A stretch of 9,095 nt of DNA from positions 1 through 9,095 of the forward strand of contig JALQTL010000352.1 in assembly GCA_023260935.1 (NCBI GenBank), written 5' to 3'. The notes beneath the pieces are model-generated. The model was not told the DNA's origin and did no database searches. It was given only the letters and a program-made list of their open reading frames with translations. The DNA comes from Paracoccaceae bacterium (GTDB lineage Bacteria > Pseudomonadota > Alphaproteobacteria > Rhodobacterales > Rhodobacteraceae). Below, in pieces: positions 1 through 5,916 of this stretch; the first letter of the stretch is position 1, and the number at the start of each line of letters is the position of its first letter. Position numbers and translations under genes: made by a program.

Positions 1-80
1 CATCTGGATTTCTGATCCCTTGTCGGATCATCGTGGTGGACAAAGCTGGCGCTTTTCCGATGATTCAAAGGGGTCTTGAC

Positions 81-157
81 TGGTGATCCCGACAGGACTC
101 GAACCTGTAACCTGCCCCTTAGGAGGGGGCTGCTCTATCCAGTTGAGCCACGGGACC
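81..157 (-). tRNA. tRNA-Arg (anticodon CCT)
   Basis: The minus strand folds into a complete cloverleaf. The acceptor stem is GGTCCCG pairing with CGGGATC (one G-U pair), followed by discriminator A and an encoded CCA at 81-83. The D arm is GCTC...GAGC. The anticodon stem is GCCCC/GGGGC around the 7-nt loop CTCCTAA, so the anticodon is CCT (plus-strand positions 121-123). The T arm is ACAGG/CCTGT with loop TTCGAGT. It would decode AGG, a rare arginine codon in GC-rich alphaproteobacteria. The gene stands alone: no other tRNA or rRNA is visible within the 80 bp downstream of it or on its upstream side. All arms pair without a mismatch, so it looks functional. Arginine CCT tRNAs are known integration sites in other bacteria, but no integrase or duplicated tRNA 3' end is visible here. 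Confidence 0.96.
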
Positions 158-166
158 ACTGCGCCC

Positions 167-195
167 TTCATGGGCAAAAACCGCTGACAGATCAA
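167..195 (-). promoter_or_regulatory. possible promoter of the tRNA-Arg gene
   Basis: On the minus strand TTGATC (plus 190-195) lies 17 bp upstream of CATGAA (plus 167-172). The mature tRNA begins about 10 bp further on. The -35 matches the consensus at 4 of 6 positions and the -10 at 3 of 6. Position and spacing fit a short tRNA leader, but the match is weak and no start site is proven. Confidence 0.3.
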
Positions 196-205
196 GTCGC
201 AGGGC

Positions 206-246
206 AAAGAAAAAGGGGGAGTGAATTTTGGCCCACCACTCCCCCT
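206..246 (-). terminator. terminator-like hairpin reading leftward
   Basis: A perfect 10-bp inverted repeat (AGGGGGAGTG at 214-223 with CACTCCCCCT at 237-246) has a 13-nt loop. On the minus strand it is followed by a T-rich run (TTTTCTTT, plus 206-213), the usual shape of a rho-independent terminator. On the plus strand the same run is an A tract before the stem, so the hairpin would act leftward only. It lies upstream of the tRNA promoter region and downstream of no recognisable minus-strand gene. A possible role is to stop antisense transcription from the repressor region before it reaches the tRNA; that is inference. Confidence 0.55.
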
Positions 247-266
247 CTGGGTCCATTGCGTCTGGG

Positions 267-295
267 TTGAGAGCTTGCAGGACGCTTTGGATATT
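267..295 (+). promoter_or_regulatory. promoter candidate for the LacI-family gene
   Basis: TTGAGA (267-272, 5 of 6 to the sigma-70 -35 consensus) is separated by 17 bp from GATATT (290-295, 4 of 6 to the -10 consensus). A start near 302 would leave an untranslated leader of about 64 nt containing the dyad at 318-331. An alternative is TTGCCA at 294-299 with TGTTAG at 318-323 (18 bp spacing), which would put that dyad directly on the -10. The sequence alone does not decide between them. Confidence 0.4.
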
Positions 296-317
296 GCCAA
301 CCCGGCAGGAGGCGGGC

Positions 318-331
318 TGTTAGCGTTAACA
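318..331. promoter_or_regulatory. LacI-type operator candidate upstream of the repressor
   Basis: TGTTAGCGTTAACA is a 14-bp dyad with perfect half-sites TGTTA/TAACA and a central CG. That even-spaced, CpG-centred shape is typical of LacI-family operators and resembles the known E. coli GntR site in its outer half-sites. It lies about 35 bp upstream of the start codon of a LacI-family gene, which suggests autoregulation. That the encoded protein binds here is inference. Confidence 0.5.
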
Positions 332-363
332 TAGCAGCCAAACTTGGCTTGGACAAGGGGAGT

Positions 364-377
364 CTTTGGCGCTAACA
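364..377. promoter_or_regulatory. second, weaker operator-like site over the start codon
   Basis: CTTTGGCGCTAACA shares the right half TAACA and the central GGCG/GCGC-type core with the dyad at 318-331. It matches an idealised TGTTAGCGCTAACA at 11 of 14 positions. Its centre is 46 bp from the centre of the first site, and it spans the TTG start of the repressor gene. A paired-site arrangement could allow looping or a transcription roadblock. Part of the match is forced by coding sequence, so the call is tentative. Confidence 0.3.
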
Positions 378-1481
378 AGAAAAGGGAACGCTACATCAGA
401 AGGCCCGCGCCCGGTGACACGCCCCCCTACCCAAGACCCCCGCCGCACCCTGACCCTTCGTGATGTGTCAGAGGCTTCGGGTGTCAGCGAAATGACCGTC
501 AGCCGGGTGTTGCGCAATCGGGGCGATGTCAGCGAAGCCACCCGCGAACGGGTGCTGGAGGCGGCGCGTTCGCTGGGGTATGTGCCCAACAAGATTGCCG
601 GCGCCTTGGCCAGCCAGCGCGTCAATCTGGTGGGGGTGATCATCCCGTCGCTGTCGAACATGGTCTTCCCCGAAGTGCTGACAGGCATTTCCGACGTGTT
701 GGAAGATACCGGATTGCAGCCTGTGGTCGGCGTGACCAACTATCAGCCGGAACGCGAAGAAACCGTGCTGTATGAAATGCTCAGCTGGCGGCCCTCGGGG
801 CTGATCATCGCCGGGCTGGAACATACAGATGCTAGCCGCGCCATGATGATGCAGGCCGGCATTCCCATCGTCGAGATCATGGATATTGATGGCGAGCCGG
901 TCGACTCCGCCGTCGGCATCTCTCATCGCAGGGCGGGGCGCCAGATGGCCGAGGCGATCATTGCCGCCGGCTACCGCCGGATCGCCTTTCTGGGAACCCA
1001 GATGCCGAATGACCACCGCGCGCGCAAGCGTCTGGAGGGGTTCGAAGCTGCCCTTGCCAAGGCCGGTCTGGCACTGGCCGATCGAGAGTTTTATTCCGGC
1101 GGATCAGCCCTTCTGAAGGGCCGAGAGATGACGGAAGCCGTGCTGAAGCGGACGCCGGACGTTGATTTTCTGTATTATTCCAATGATATGATCGGGGCAG
1201 GGGGGCTTCTTTACTGCCTTGATCAGGGTCTTGATGTGCCTGGCAGAATTGGCCTTGCCGGCTTTAACGGGGTAGAGCTTCTGGATGGTCTGCCCCGGCA
1301 ACTTGCCACGATGGATGCCTGCCGTCTGGAAATCGGCCGCGCGGCTGCGGGCATTATCGCGGGCAAACGCCCGGGAGGTGTGATCGGCGGCGAGGTGATC
1401 GAACTGACGCCAAAGCTGCAACTGGGCGCAACGATCCGCGCCGTCACTCCGGAGCCCGGGAAGGCCCCAGCAGCGCCTTGA
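366..1481 (+). CDS. LacI-family transcriptional regulator, GntR (gluconate repressor)-like
   Basis: This is a DNA-binding repressor that should respond to a small ligand, probably a sugar or sugar acid. The 371-residue protein has a Pro/Arg-rich N-terminal extension of about 28 residues. A LacI helix-turn-helix follows at about 31-50 (LRDVSEASGV...TVSRVLR), then the hinge-helix region (GYVPNKIAGALAS, 71-83) and a periplasmic-binding-protein-like ligand domain from about 88 to 360. Wording such as VGVIIPSLSN, VEIMD and AGFNG resembles E. coli GntR, hence gluconate or a related acid as a guess. The TTG start is chosen because AAGGGGAG (355-362) lies just upstream and no ATG fits the frame. Operator-like dyads lie before and on the start, suggesting autoregulation. 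No gluconate kinase, transporter or dehydratase gene is present here, so the target genes are unknown. The last 38 bp overlap the convergent crotonase gene. The family is secure; the ligand is not. Confidence 0.9.
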   Translation: MALTRKGNATSEGPRPVTRPPTQDPRRTLTLRDVSEASGVSEMTVSRVLRNRGDVSEATRERVLEAARSLGYVPNKIAGALASQRVNLVGVIIPSLSNMVFPEVLTGISDVLEDTGLQPVVGVTNYQPEREETVLYEMLSWRPSGLIIAGLEHTDASRAMMMQAGIPIVEIMDIDGEPVDSAVGISHRRAGRQMAEAIIAAGYRRIAFLGTQMPNDHRARKRLEGFEAALAKAGLALADREFYSGGSALLKGREMTEAVLKRTPDVDFLYYSNDMIGAGGLLYCLDQGLDVPGRIGLAGFNGVELLDGLPRQLATMDACRLEIGRAAAGIIAGKRPGGVIGGEVIELTPKLQLGATIRAVTPEPGKAPAAP

Positions 1482-2076
1482 TCGCGGCGGCATGTTCCGG
1501 CCGCGCGGCCAGTGCGTCGGCCGCAAGGGCCCGTGCCTGATCCATCAGATCGTCACGCTCCACGATCCGGTCCACCAGCCCCCACAGGCGGGCCTCTTCG
1601 GCATCGATCTTTTGCCCGGCCATCAGGATCATCCCGGCGCGTGACCGGCCGATCAGCGCGGCCATGCGCTTTGGGTCCGAAGGTTGTGGCAGGAAACCCA
1701 GCTTCATCACCGGATAGAAAAACCGTGCCTCCGGCACGCAAATGCGGAAATCGCAGGCCAGCGCCATCCCCATCGCTCCGCCGGCAAGCGTGCCGTTCAG
1801 CGCGGCGATTGTCAGGCAGGGCAGGGCGGCGATCCGCCCGGAAAGCCGTTCCCAGACCGGGTCTGTCGCAAGTCCGGCCCGGGCCTCGTCCAGATCGGCC
1901 CCGGCTGAGAAGACCTTGCCCCGGCCCGTCAGGATGATCGCCTGCGCCGATGCGGCCTGTTCCACCGCGGCATCCAGCGCCATCAGCATCGCCCGGGTCA
2001 GCGAGTTGGCCTTCTCGGGGCGATTCAGCGTCAGGATGACAAGGCCGCCCTCTTGCGTGATGTCTATTTCTGTCAT
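1444..2076 (-). CDS. crotonase-fold protein (enoyl-CoA hydratase/isomerase family) lacking both catalytic glutamates
   Basis: This 210-residue protein of the crotonase superfamily normally would bind an acyl-CoA thioester and stabilise an enolate. It has the family's N-terminal beta strands (VILTLNRPEKANSL, 13-26), the CoA/oxyanion segment FSAGADL (56-62) and the second oxyanion loop NGTLAGGAMGMALACD (94-109). Aligned by eye to rat enoyl-CoA hydratase, the two catalytic glutamates (E144 and E164) fall at Gly103 and Val123, so ordinary hydration is unlikely. The YPVMKLGFLPQPSDPKR segment (121-137) replaces the usual P-E-x-x-L-G-x-x-P-G-x-G-G loop. It is shorter than typical hydratases (about 255 residues), mainly at the C terminus. 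The ATG overlaps the stop of the upstream dehydrogenase (ATGA), indicating translational coupling. The reaction cannot be named from the sequence; isomerase, hydrolase or a binding role are all open. Confidence 0.88.
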   Translation of the reverse strand: MTEIDITQEGGLVILTLNRPEKANSLTRAMLMALDAAVEQAASAQAIILTGRGKVFSAGADLDEARAGLATDPVWERLSGRIAALPCLTIAALNGTLAGGAMGMALACDFRICVPEARFFYPVMKLGFLPQPSDPKRMAALIGRSRAGMILMAGQKIDAEEARLWGLVDRIVERDDLMDQARALAADALAARPEHAAAIKALLGPSRAPE

Positions 2077-2819
2077 GCAATTACCCCGATCGCACGGCGG
2101 ATGGCTTCATCCCTCAGGCTCACCTCCTTGCCAAGCCAGGCATCGCCGCCCGGCCCGCACATCCACAGCAGGCATCTGGCCGGCCACTCCGCGGGGATAT
2201 GCACCGAAGGGTCAAGCTGGCTGACCGGGTTGATGCCGCTGGCCTTGATCGCCACCTGCATGTCTGTGGCCACGGTGCCCGGCGACATGCCCATGATCCG
2301 CAAACCGTTTGCGCCTTCTTCCAGATGCGCGGCCCGGGTCAGCATCGCCGCCCCGGCCTTCGCCGCGCAATAGGCGCTCCACCCTTCAAGGGGATTGTGC
2401 GCGGCACCGGAGCTGACGGTGATGATGGTGCCGCCACCCTGCTGTTTCAGAACCGGAATGGCCGCGCGCATGCCGTGCATGACACCTTTCAGATTAATGT
2501 CGATGGCCTGGCCCCACAGGGCAGGATCGACGTCTTCAAGGAGCGAAATCGGCTCGATCACGCCGGCGTTGTTGATCAGCGTATCCAGCCGTCCCCACCG
2601 CGCGACCACAGTTTGCAGCGCCGTCTGAACGCTGGTCCAGTCAGCCACATCGCAGCGTAGCGCCATGGCATCGTCGCCCAGCGTTGCGGCAATGGCGGTG
2701 ATCTCTGCTTCGGTCCGGGCCAGCAGGGCCACCCGCCAGCCCGCCCCGGCAAAGACCCTTGCGGCAGCTGCCCCGATCCCCCGGCTGGCACCCGTGATTG
2801 CAACAACTTTCTGGTTCAT
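2073..2819 (-). CDS. short-chain dehydrogenase/reductase (SDR family)
   Basis: This is a classical SDR of 248 residues, a cytosolic NAD(P)-dependent oxidoreductase acting on a hydroxyl or keto group. It shows the cofactor motif TGASRGIG (9-16), NNAG (83-86), the structural Asn109 and the catalytic Ser137, Tyr150 and Lys154 (SAYCAAK). The Pro-Gly pair after beta-6 is at 180-181. Arg13 in the glycine motif and Arg35 at the end of beta-2 favour NADPH over NADH, which is inference from known SDR subclasses. The ATG at 2819 follows a strong GGGGGAAG ribosome site. The gene is first in a two-gene operon with the crotonase-fold protein, overlapping it by 4 bp, which suggests linked acyl-CoA or beta-hydroxy chemistry. 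The exact substrate is unknown. A divergent gene starts 122 bp upstream. Confidence 0.93.
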   Translation of the reverse strand: MNQKVVAITGASRGIGAAAARVFAGAGWRVALLARTEAEITAIAATLGDDAMALRCDVADWTSVQTALQTVVARWGRLDTLINNAGVIEPISLLEDVDPALWGQAIDINLKGVMHGMRAAIPVLKQQGGGTIITVSSGAAHNPLEGWSAYCAAKAGAAMLTRAAHLEEGANGLRIMGMSPGTVATDMQVAIKASGINPVSQLDPSVHIPAEWPARCLLWMCGPGGDAWLGKEVSLRDEAIRRAIGVIA

Positions 2820-2861
2820 GGTCTTCCCCCTGGCGTCGATCTTCGCCCCAGATAGACAGAA

Positions 2862-2878
2862 TTTCCGGCCATCGGAAA
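2862..2878. promoter_or_regulatory. inverted repeat in the divergent intergenic region
   Basis: TTTCCG (2862-2867) and CGGAAA (2873-2878) form a 6-bp dyad with a 5-bp centre, between the divergent SDR and DUF2125-like genes. It could be an operator shared by both. It is short, and no regulator is identified, so confidence is low. Confidence 0.25.
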
Positions 2879-2939
2879 CCCTTGACCGGCGCGCCCCTCA
2901 GCATGAGGATGTTGGCCAGCTTTCCGACGAAAGGGTTTC
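2875..2939 (+). promoter_or_regulatory. leader hairpin that could mask the ribosome site of the DUF2125-like gene
   Basis: GAAACCCTT (2875-2883) is the exact reverse complement of AAGGGTTTC (2931-2939), 47 nt apart. The second arm contains most of the AAAGGG ribosome site (2930-2935) of the gene starting at 2942. If transcription begins upstream of 2875, the arms can pair and hide the site. If it begins from the candidate TTGACC (2882-2887), the first arm is absent. A real thermosensor or leader control is speculative. Confidence 0.25.
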
Positions 2940-2941
2940 TC

Positions 2942-4438
2942 ATGCAAAAGTGGTATCTGGCGGGCACGACCGCCGTTGTGATGTTGATCAGCAGTGTTTC
3001 AGTGAAGGCCCAGGTCACGCCCGAAGGAGTCTGGCAGAACTGGCAGACACTTGGCGCGTCCTATGGTCAGGCCATCGTGTCTGACAGCGTCGCGCGCGAG
3101 GGCGATACGCTGGTGGTGCGCAACATGAAGATCCTGATGGATCAGGATGGCGCCACGGTCAACGGTACGCTGGATGAGGTGCGCTTCCGTGATCTGGGCG
3201 ATGGCACTGTCGAAGTGACCATGTCCGACAGCTATCCTGTCCGGATGATGATGCCGGCCGAAGATGGCAAGACACAGGAACTGAACCTTACCATTACCCA
3301 GCCGGGGCTGCGGCTGGTGGCAGGGGGCAATGCCACCGAAACCTCTTATCGCCTTGATGGCCCATCGGTCGGTGTGGCGATGCAGGCCATTGAAAACGGC
3401 GCCACGCTGGCCGACATGGCACTTAACCTTACGGCGATGACCGGCAACTATCTGGTGGCGACGGAAGGCGAGGTTTCACGGCTCGACAGCCTGATCGAGG
3501 CGCAGAACCTGTCTTTCACCCTACGCGCGGACGATGCGGGCAATACGGTCGATGTGAACGGCACGCTGGCCGGGCTGCGGGTAAAGTCGGAGGGCAATTT
3601 TCTGGGTGTCGCGGCCATGGAAAACCTGGCCGAGGCTTTGAAGGCCGGATTCTCCTCGAACCTTGATCTGGGCTACGGTGCGGGCAGCTTCGTGATTGCT
3701 GTGGTGGATGCCGGAAAGCCCGCAAAAATCACTGCCACCAATGAATCCGGGCATCTGAAGTTCGATATGAACGCGCAAAACCTGCGTTATGCGCTGGGCG
3801 GAACGGGGGTCAGCATGGTGATCTCGGGCGCTGACATTCCCTTTCCGGAGCTGATGATCAACTATGGCGAGGCTTCCTTTGATTTCCTGATGCCCGTGGC
3901 GAAATCGATTGAACCGGTGGCCTTCGGCTTTCTTACCCGGATCGTCGATCTGACGGTGTCGGACGAGATCTGGGGCATGATCGACCCCACCGCCACCCTG
4001 CCGCGCGAACCTGCAACCCTGGTGATCGATGCCAAGGGTACAGGTACGCTGGCGGTTGATCTGTTTGACGAAGCGGCAATGTCCCAGCTTGGCGCAGCCC
4101 CTCCGGGCACTTTGAATACGCTTTCCATTGCAGATCTTCAGGCCCGCATTGCAGGGGCTGCCCTGACCGGAACCGGGGATCTGACCTTTGACAATAGCGA
4201 TCTGGTCACCTTTGACGGCATGCCCGCCCCCACCGGCCGGATTGACCTGTCGCTGAAAGGTGGCAACGGGCTGCTCGACAAGCTGGTGGCGATGGGGCTG
4301 ATCCCGGAGGATCAGGCCATGGGCGCGCGCATGATGATGGCCATGTTCGCCAAGCCCGGTGAAGGCGAAGATGTCCTGAACTCGACCCTCGAGTTCAAGG
4401 ACAAGGGCTTTTACGCCAACGGTCAGCGCCTGCAGTGA
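2942..4438 (+). CDS. secreted DUF2125-like protein of unknown function
   Basis: This 498-residue protein is predicted to be exported. Residues 1-23 form a signal peptide with a short basic/aromatic start, a hydrophobic core and a V-K-A cleavage site before QVTPEG. The remainder is rich in short amphipathic beta-like stretches with many Asp/Gly/Thr residues (for example DQDGATVNGTLDEVRF and GDGTVEVTMSDSYPVRM) and has no transmembrane segment, suggesting a periplasmic or outer-membrane-associated beta-rich protein. The wording resembles DUF2125 proteins of Rhodobacteraceae as I recall them; no function is established that I know of. The ATG at 2942 is preferred over an in-frame extension to 2798 and ATGs at 2903 and 2909, because AAAGGG (2930-2935) lies 6 nt upstream and the start then coincides with the signal peptide. 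It is a single-gene unit closed by a terminator at 4460-4490. Confidence 0.85.
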   Translation: MQKWYLAGTTAVVMLISSVSVKAQVTPEGVWQNWQTLGASYGQAIVSDSVAREGDTLVVRNMKILMDQDGATVNGTLDEVRFRDLGDGTVEVTMSDSYPVRMMMPAEDGKTQELNLTITQPGLRLVAGGNATETSYRLDGPSVGVAMQAIENGATLADMALNLTAMTGNYLVATEGEVSRLDSLIEAQNLSFTLRADDAGNTVDVNGTLAGLRVKSEGNFLGVAAMENLAEALKAGFSSNLDLGYGAGSFVIAVVDAGKPAKITATNESGHLKFDMNAQNLRYALGGTGVSMVISGADIPFPELMINYGEASFDFLMPVAKSIEPVAFGFLTRIVDLTVSDEIWGMIDPTATLPREPATLVIDAKGTGTLAVDLFDEAAMSQLGAAPPGTLNTLSIADLQARIAGAALTGTGDLTFDNSDLVTFDGMPAPTGRIDLSLKGGNGLLDKLVAMGLIPEDQAMGARMMMAMFAKPGEGEDVLNSTLEFKDKGFYANGQRLQ

Positions 4439-4459
4439 GATGATGCTGCGCGAAGCTGG

Positions 4460-4490
4460 GGCCCCGGAACCTTTCCGGGGCCTTTGTTTT
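4460..4490 (+). terminator. rho-independent terminator after the DUF2125-like gene
   Basis: A perfect 10-bp GC-rich stem (GGCCCCGGAA at 4460-4469, TTCCGGGGCC at 4473-4482) has a 3-nt loop and is followed by TTTGTTTT (4483-4490). It begins 21 bp after the TGA of the upstream gene. This separates that gene from pmbA transcriptionally. Confidence 0.92.
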
Positions 4491-4575
4491 CGGCGCGGTC
4501 GTCTTCTTCCGGTGTCGTGGCTTGCGCAGGGCGCGCTGCCAGACTACCTCGGGGGGATCAGGGAAGGATGATGCG

Positions 4576-5916
4576 ATGACCGATCTTGCCGGGTTGACCG
4601 AGGCGCTGATAGCCGCCGCCCGCCGTGCCGGGGCACCCGAGGCTGATGCGATTGCCGTGGGCGGCACCTCGGTTTCGATCGACATCCGGGCTGGACGGCT
4701 GGAAACGGCAGAACGCGCCGAAGGCACAGAAATCGGCCTGCGTGTGCTGATCGGCGGGCGGCAGGCCTGCGTATCGGCCTCGGATACCTCGTCTTCCACC
4801 ATCCAGCGCCTTGCGGAACGTGCCGTGGCCATGGCGCGCGAAGCGCCGATTGACCCCCATGTGGGCCTTGCGGATGCCGGGCAGATTGCCCGTGACTGGA
4901 ATCTTGCGGCGCTTGAGCTGGAAGACCCGGCTGACGAACCGGGGGCGGCGGCGCTGGAAGCTGCGGCCCGGGTGGTCGAGGCGGCCGCGCTGGAAAACCC
5001 TGATATTCGTCAGGTCGAAGCCTCGGCCAGCTATTCGCGCCGGGCCATGCATCTTGCGGCATCGAACGGCTTTGCCGGTGGCTATGGCCGCACGTCCCAT
5101 TCGCTTTCGGCGGTGGCCTTTACCGGCGAAGGCACGGCCATGGAACGTGACTGGGCCGCCGAGGGCCGGATCTTTGCCGCCGACATGCCCGATGCTGCGG
5201 CAATCGGGCGGCTTGCTGGGGAACGGGCAGTGCAGCGCGCGGGCGCGACAAAGCCAAAGACCGGGGTTTTCCCGGTGCTTTTTGATGAACGTGTGGCCTC
5301 ATCGCTGATTGGGCACCTGCTGTCGGCGGCCAATGGCGCCGCAGTTGCGCGTGGGGCTACTTGGCTGCGCGATGCCTTGGGCAAACAGGTTCTGCCCGCG
5401 GCCCTGTCGGTCGTGGAGGATCCGCACCGCCCGCGCATTTCCGGCAGCCGGCCCTTTGATGGCGAAGGCCTGCCGACCCGGCGCCGGGTGATTGTGGAAA
5501 ACGGTATGCTGACCGGATGGACGCTGGATCTTGCCACCGGGCGCAAGCTGGGCATGCCGTCGACCGCCAACGCATCGCGCGGGGTATCGTCGCCCCCTTC
5601 GCCGGCCACATCGAACATTGATCTGACGCCGGGGGCTCTGACGCGCGATGATCTGATCGCCCAGATGGGCACCGGCCTTCTGGTCACCTCGATGATCGGG
5701 TCCACGATCAGTGCGACCACAGGGGATTATTCGCGTGGCGCGGCCGGTTTCTGGGTGGAAAACGGGCAGATCAGCCATCCGGTGAACGAATGCACCATCG
5801 CGGGCAACCTGCGCGACATGCTGATGCGGATCATCCCCGCCAATGACGCTCGGGCGCATCTGTCCACCCGCGTGCCATCACTGCTGATCGACGGGATGAC
5901 CCTTGCCGGGGCCTGA
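4576..5916 (+). CDS. pmbA: PmbA/TldE-family protein (TldD partner)
   Basis: This 446-residue protein of the TldD/PmbA family acts with TldD as a cytosolic peptide-processing metalloprotease. In E. coli the pair matures microcin B17 and degrades the antitoxin CcdA. No HExxxH zinc motif is present, as expected for the PmbA/TldE subunit, which serves as the non-catalytic partner. Family features include the N-terminal SIDIRAGRLETAERAEGTEIGLRV region (about 32-55) and the C-terminal blocks GLPTRRRVIVENGMLTGW, then MPSTANASRG and TGLLVTSMIGSTIS...GDYSRGAAGFWVENG. The ATG at 4576 is chosen over an upstream extension to 4522 because GGGAAGGA (4561-4568) lies 7 nt before it and family alignment by eye begins here. 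No tldD is in the window. The 3' end overlaps the next gene, so the two are likely cotranscribed. A weak promoter (TTGCGC 4522-4527, TACCTC 4545-4550) is possible. Confidence 0.93.
   Translation: MTDLAGLTEALIAAARRAGAPEADAIAVGGTSVSIDIRAGRLETAERAEGTEIGLRVLIGGRQACVSASDTSSSTIQRLAERAVAMAREAPIDPHVGLADAGQIARDWNLAALELEDPADEPGAAALEAAARVVEAAALENPDIRQVEASASYSRRAMHLAASNGFAGGYGRTSHSLSAVAFTGEGTAMERDWAAEGRIFAADMPDAAAIGRLAGERAVQRAGATKPKTGVFPVLFDERVASSLIGHLLSAANGAAVARGATWLRDALGKQVLPAALSVVEDPHRPRISGSRPFDGEGLPTRRRVIVENGMLTGWTLDLATGRKLGMPSTANASRGVSSPPSPATSNIDLTPGALTRDDLIAQMGTGLLVTSMIGSTISATTGDYSRGAAGFWVENGQISHPVNECTIAGNLRDMLMRIIPANDARAHLSTRVPSLLIDGMTLAGA

Noticed and set aside
81..157. tRNA-Arg as an integration site of a mobile element
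   Set aside because: No integrase, no repeated copy of the tRNA 3' end and no phage or plasmid gene is visible in the window.
28..378. 116-codon minus-strand open frame
   Set aside because: It runs through the whole tRNA-Arg gene and the terminator hairpin; its sequence is a translated tRNA, not a protein.
1512..2224. Plus-strand open frames (141 and 160 codons) opposite the crotonase gene
   Set aside because: They are Arg/Pro/Ser-rich shadow frames of high-GC coding sequence; the crotonase and SDR on the minus strand explain the region.
2798..2941. Upstream extension of the DUF2125-like protein by 48 codons
   Set aside because: It would overlap the divergent SDR start, bury the signal peptide and has no ribosome site; the start at 2942 has one.
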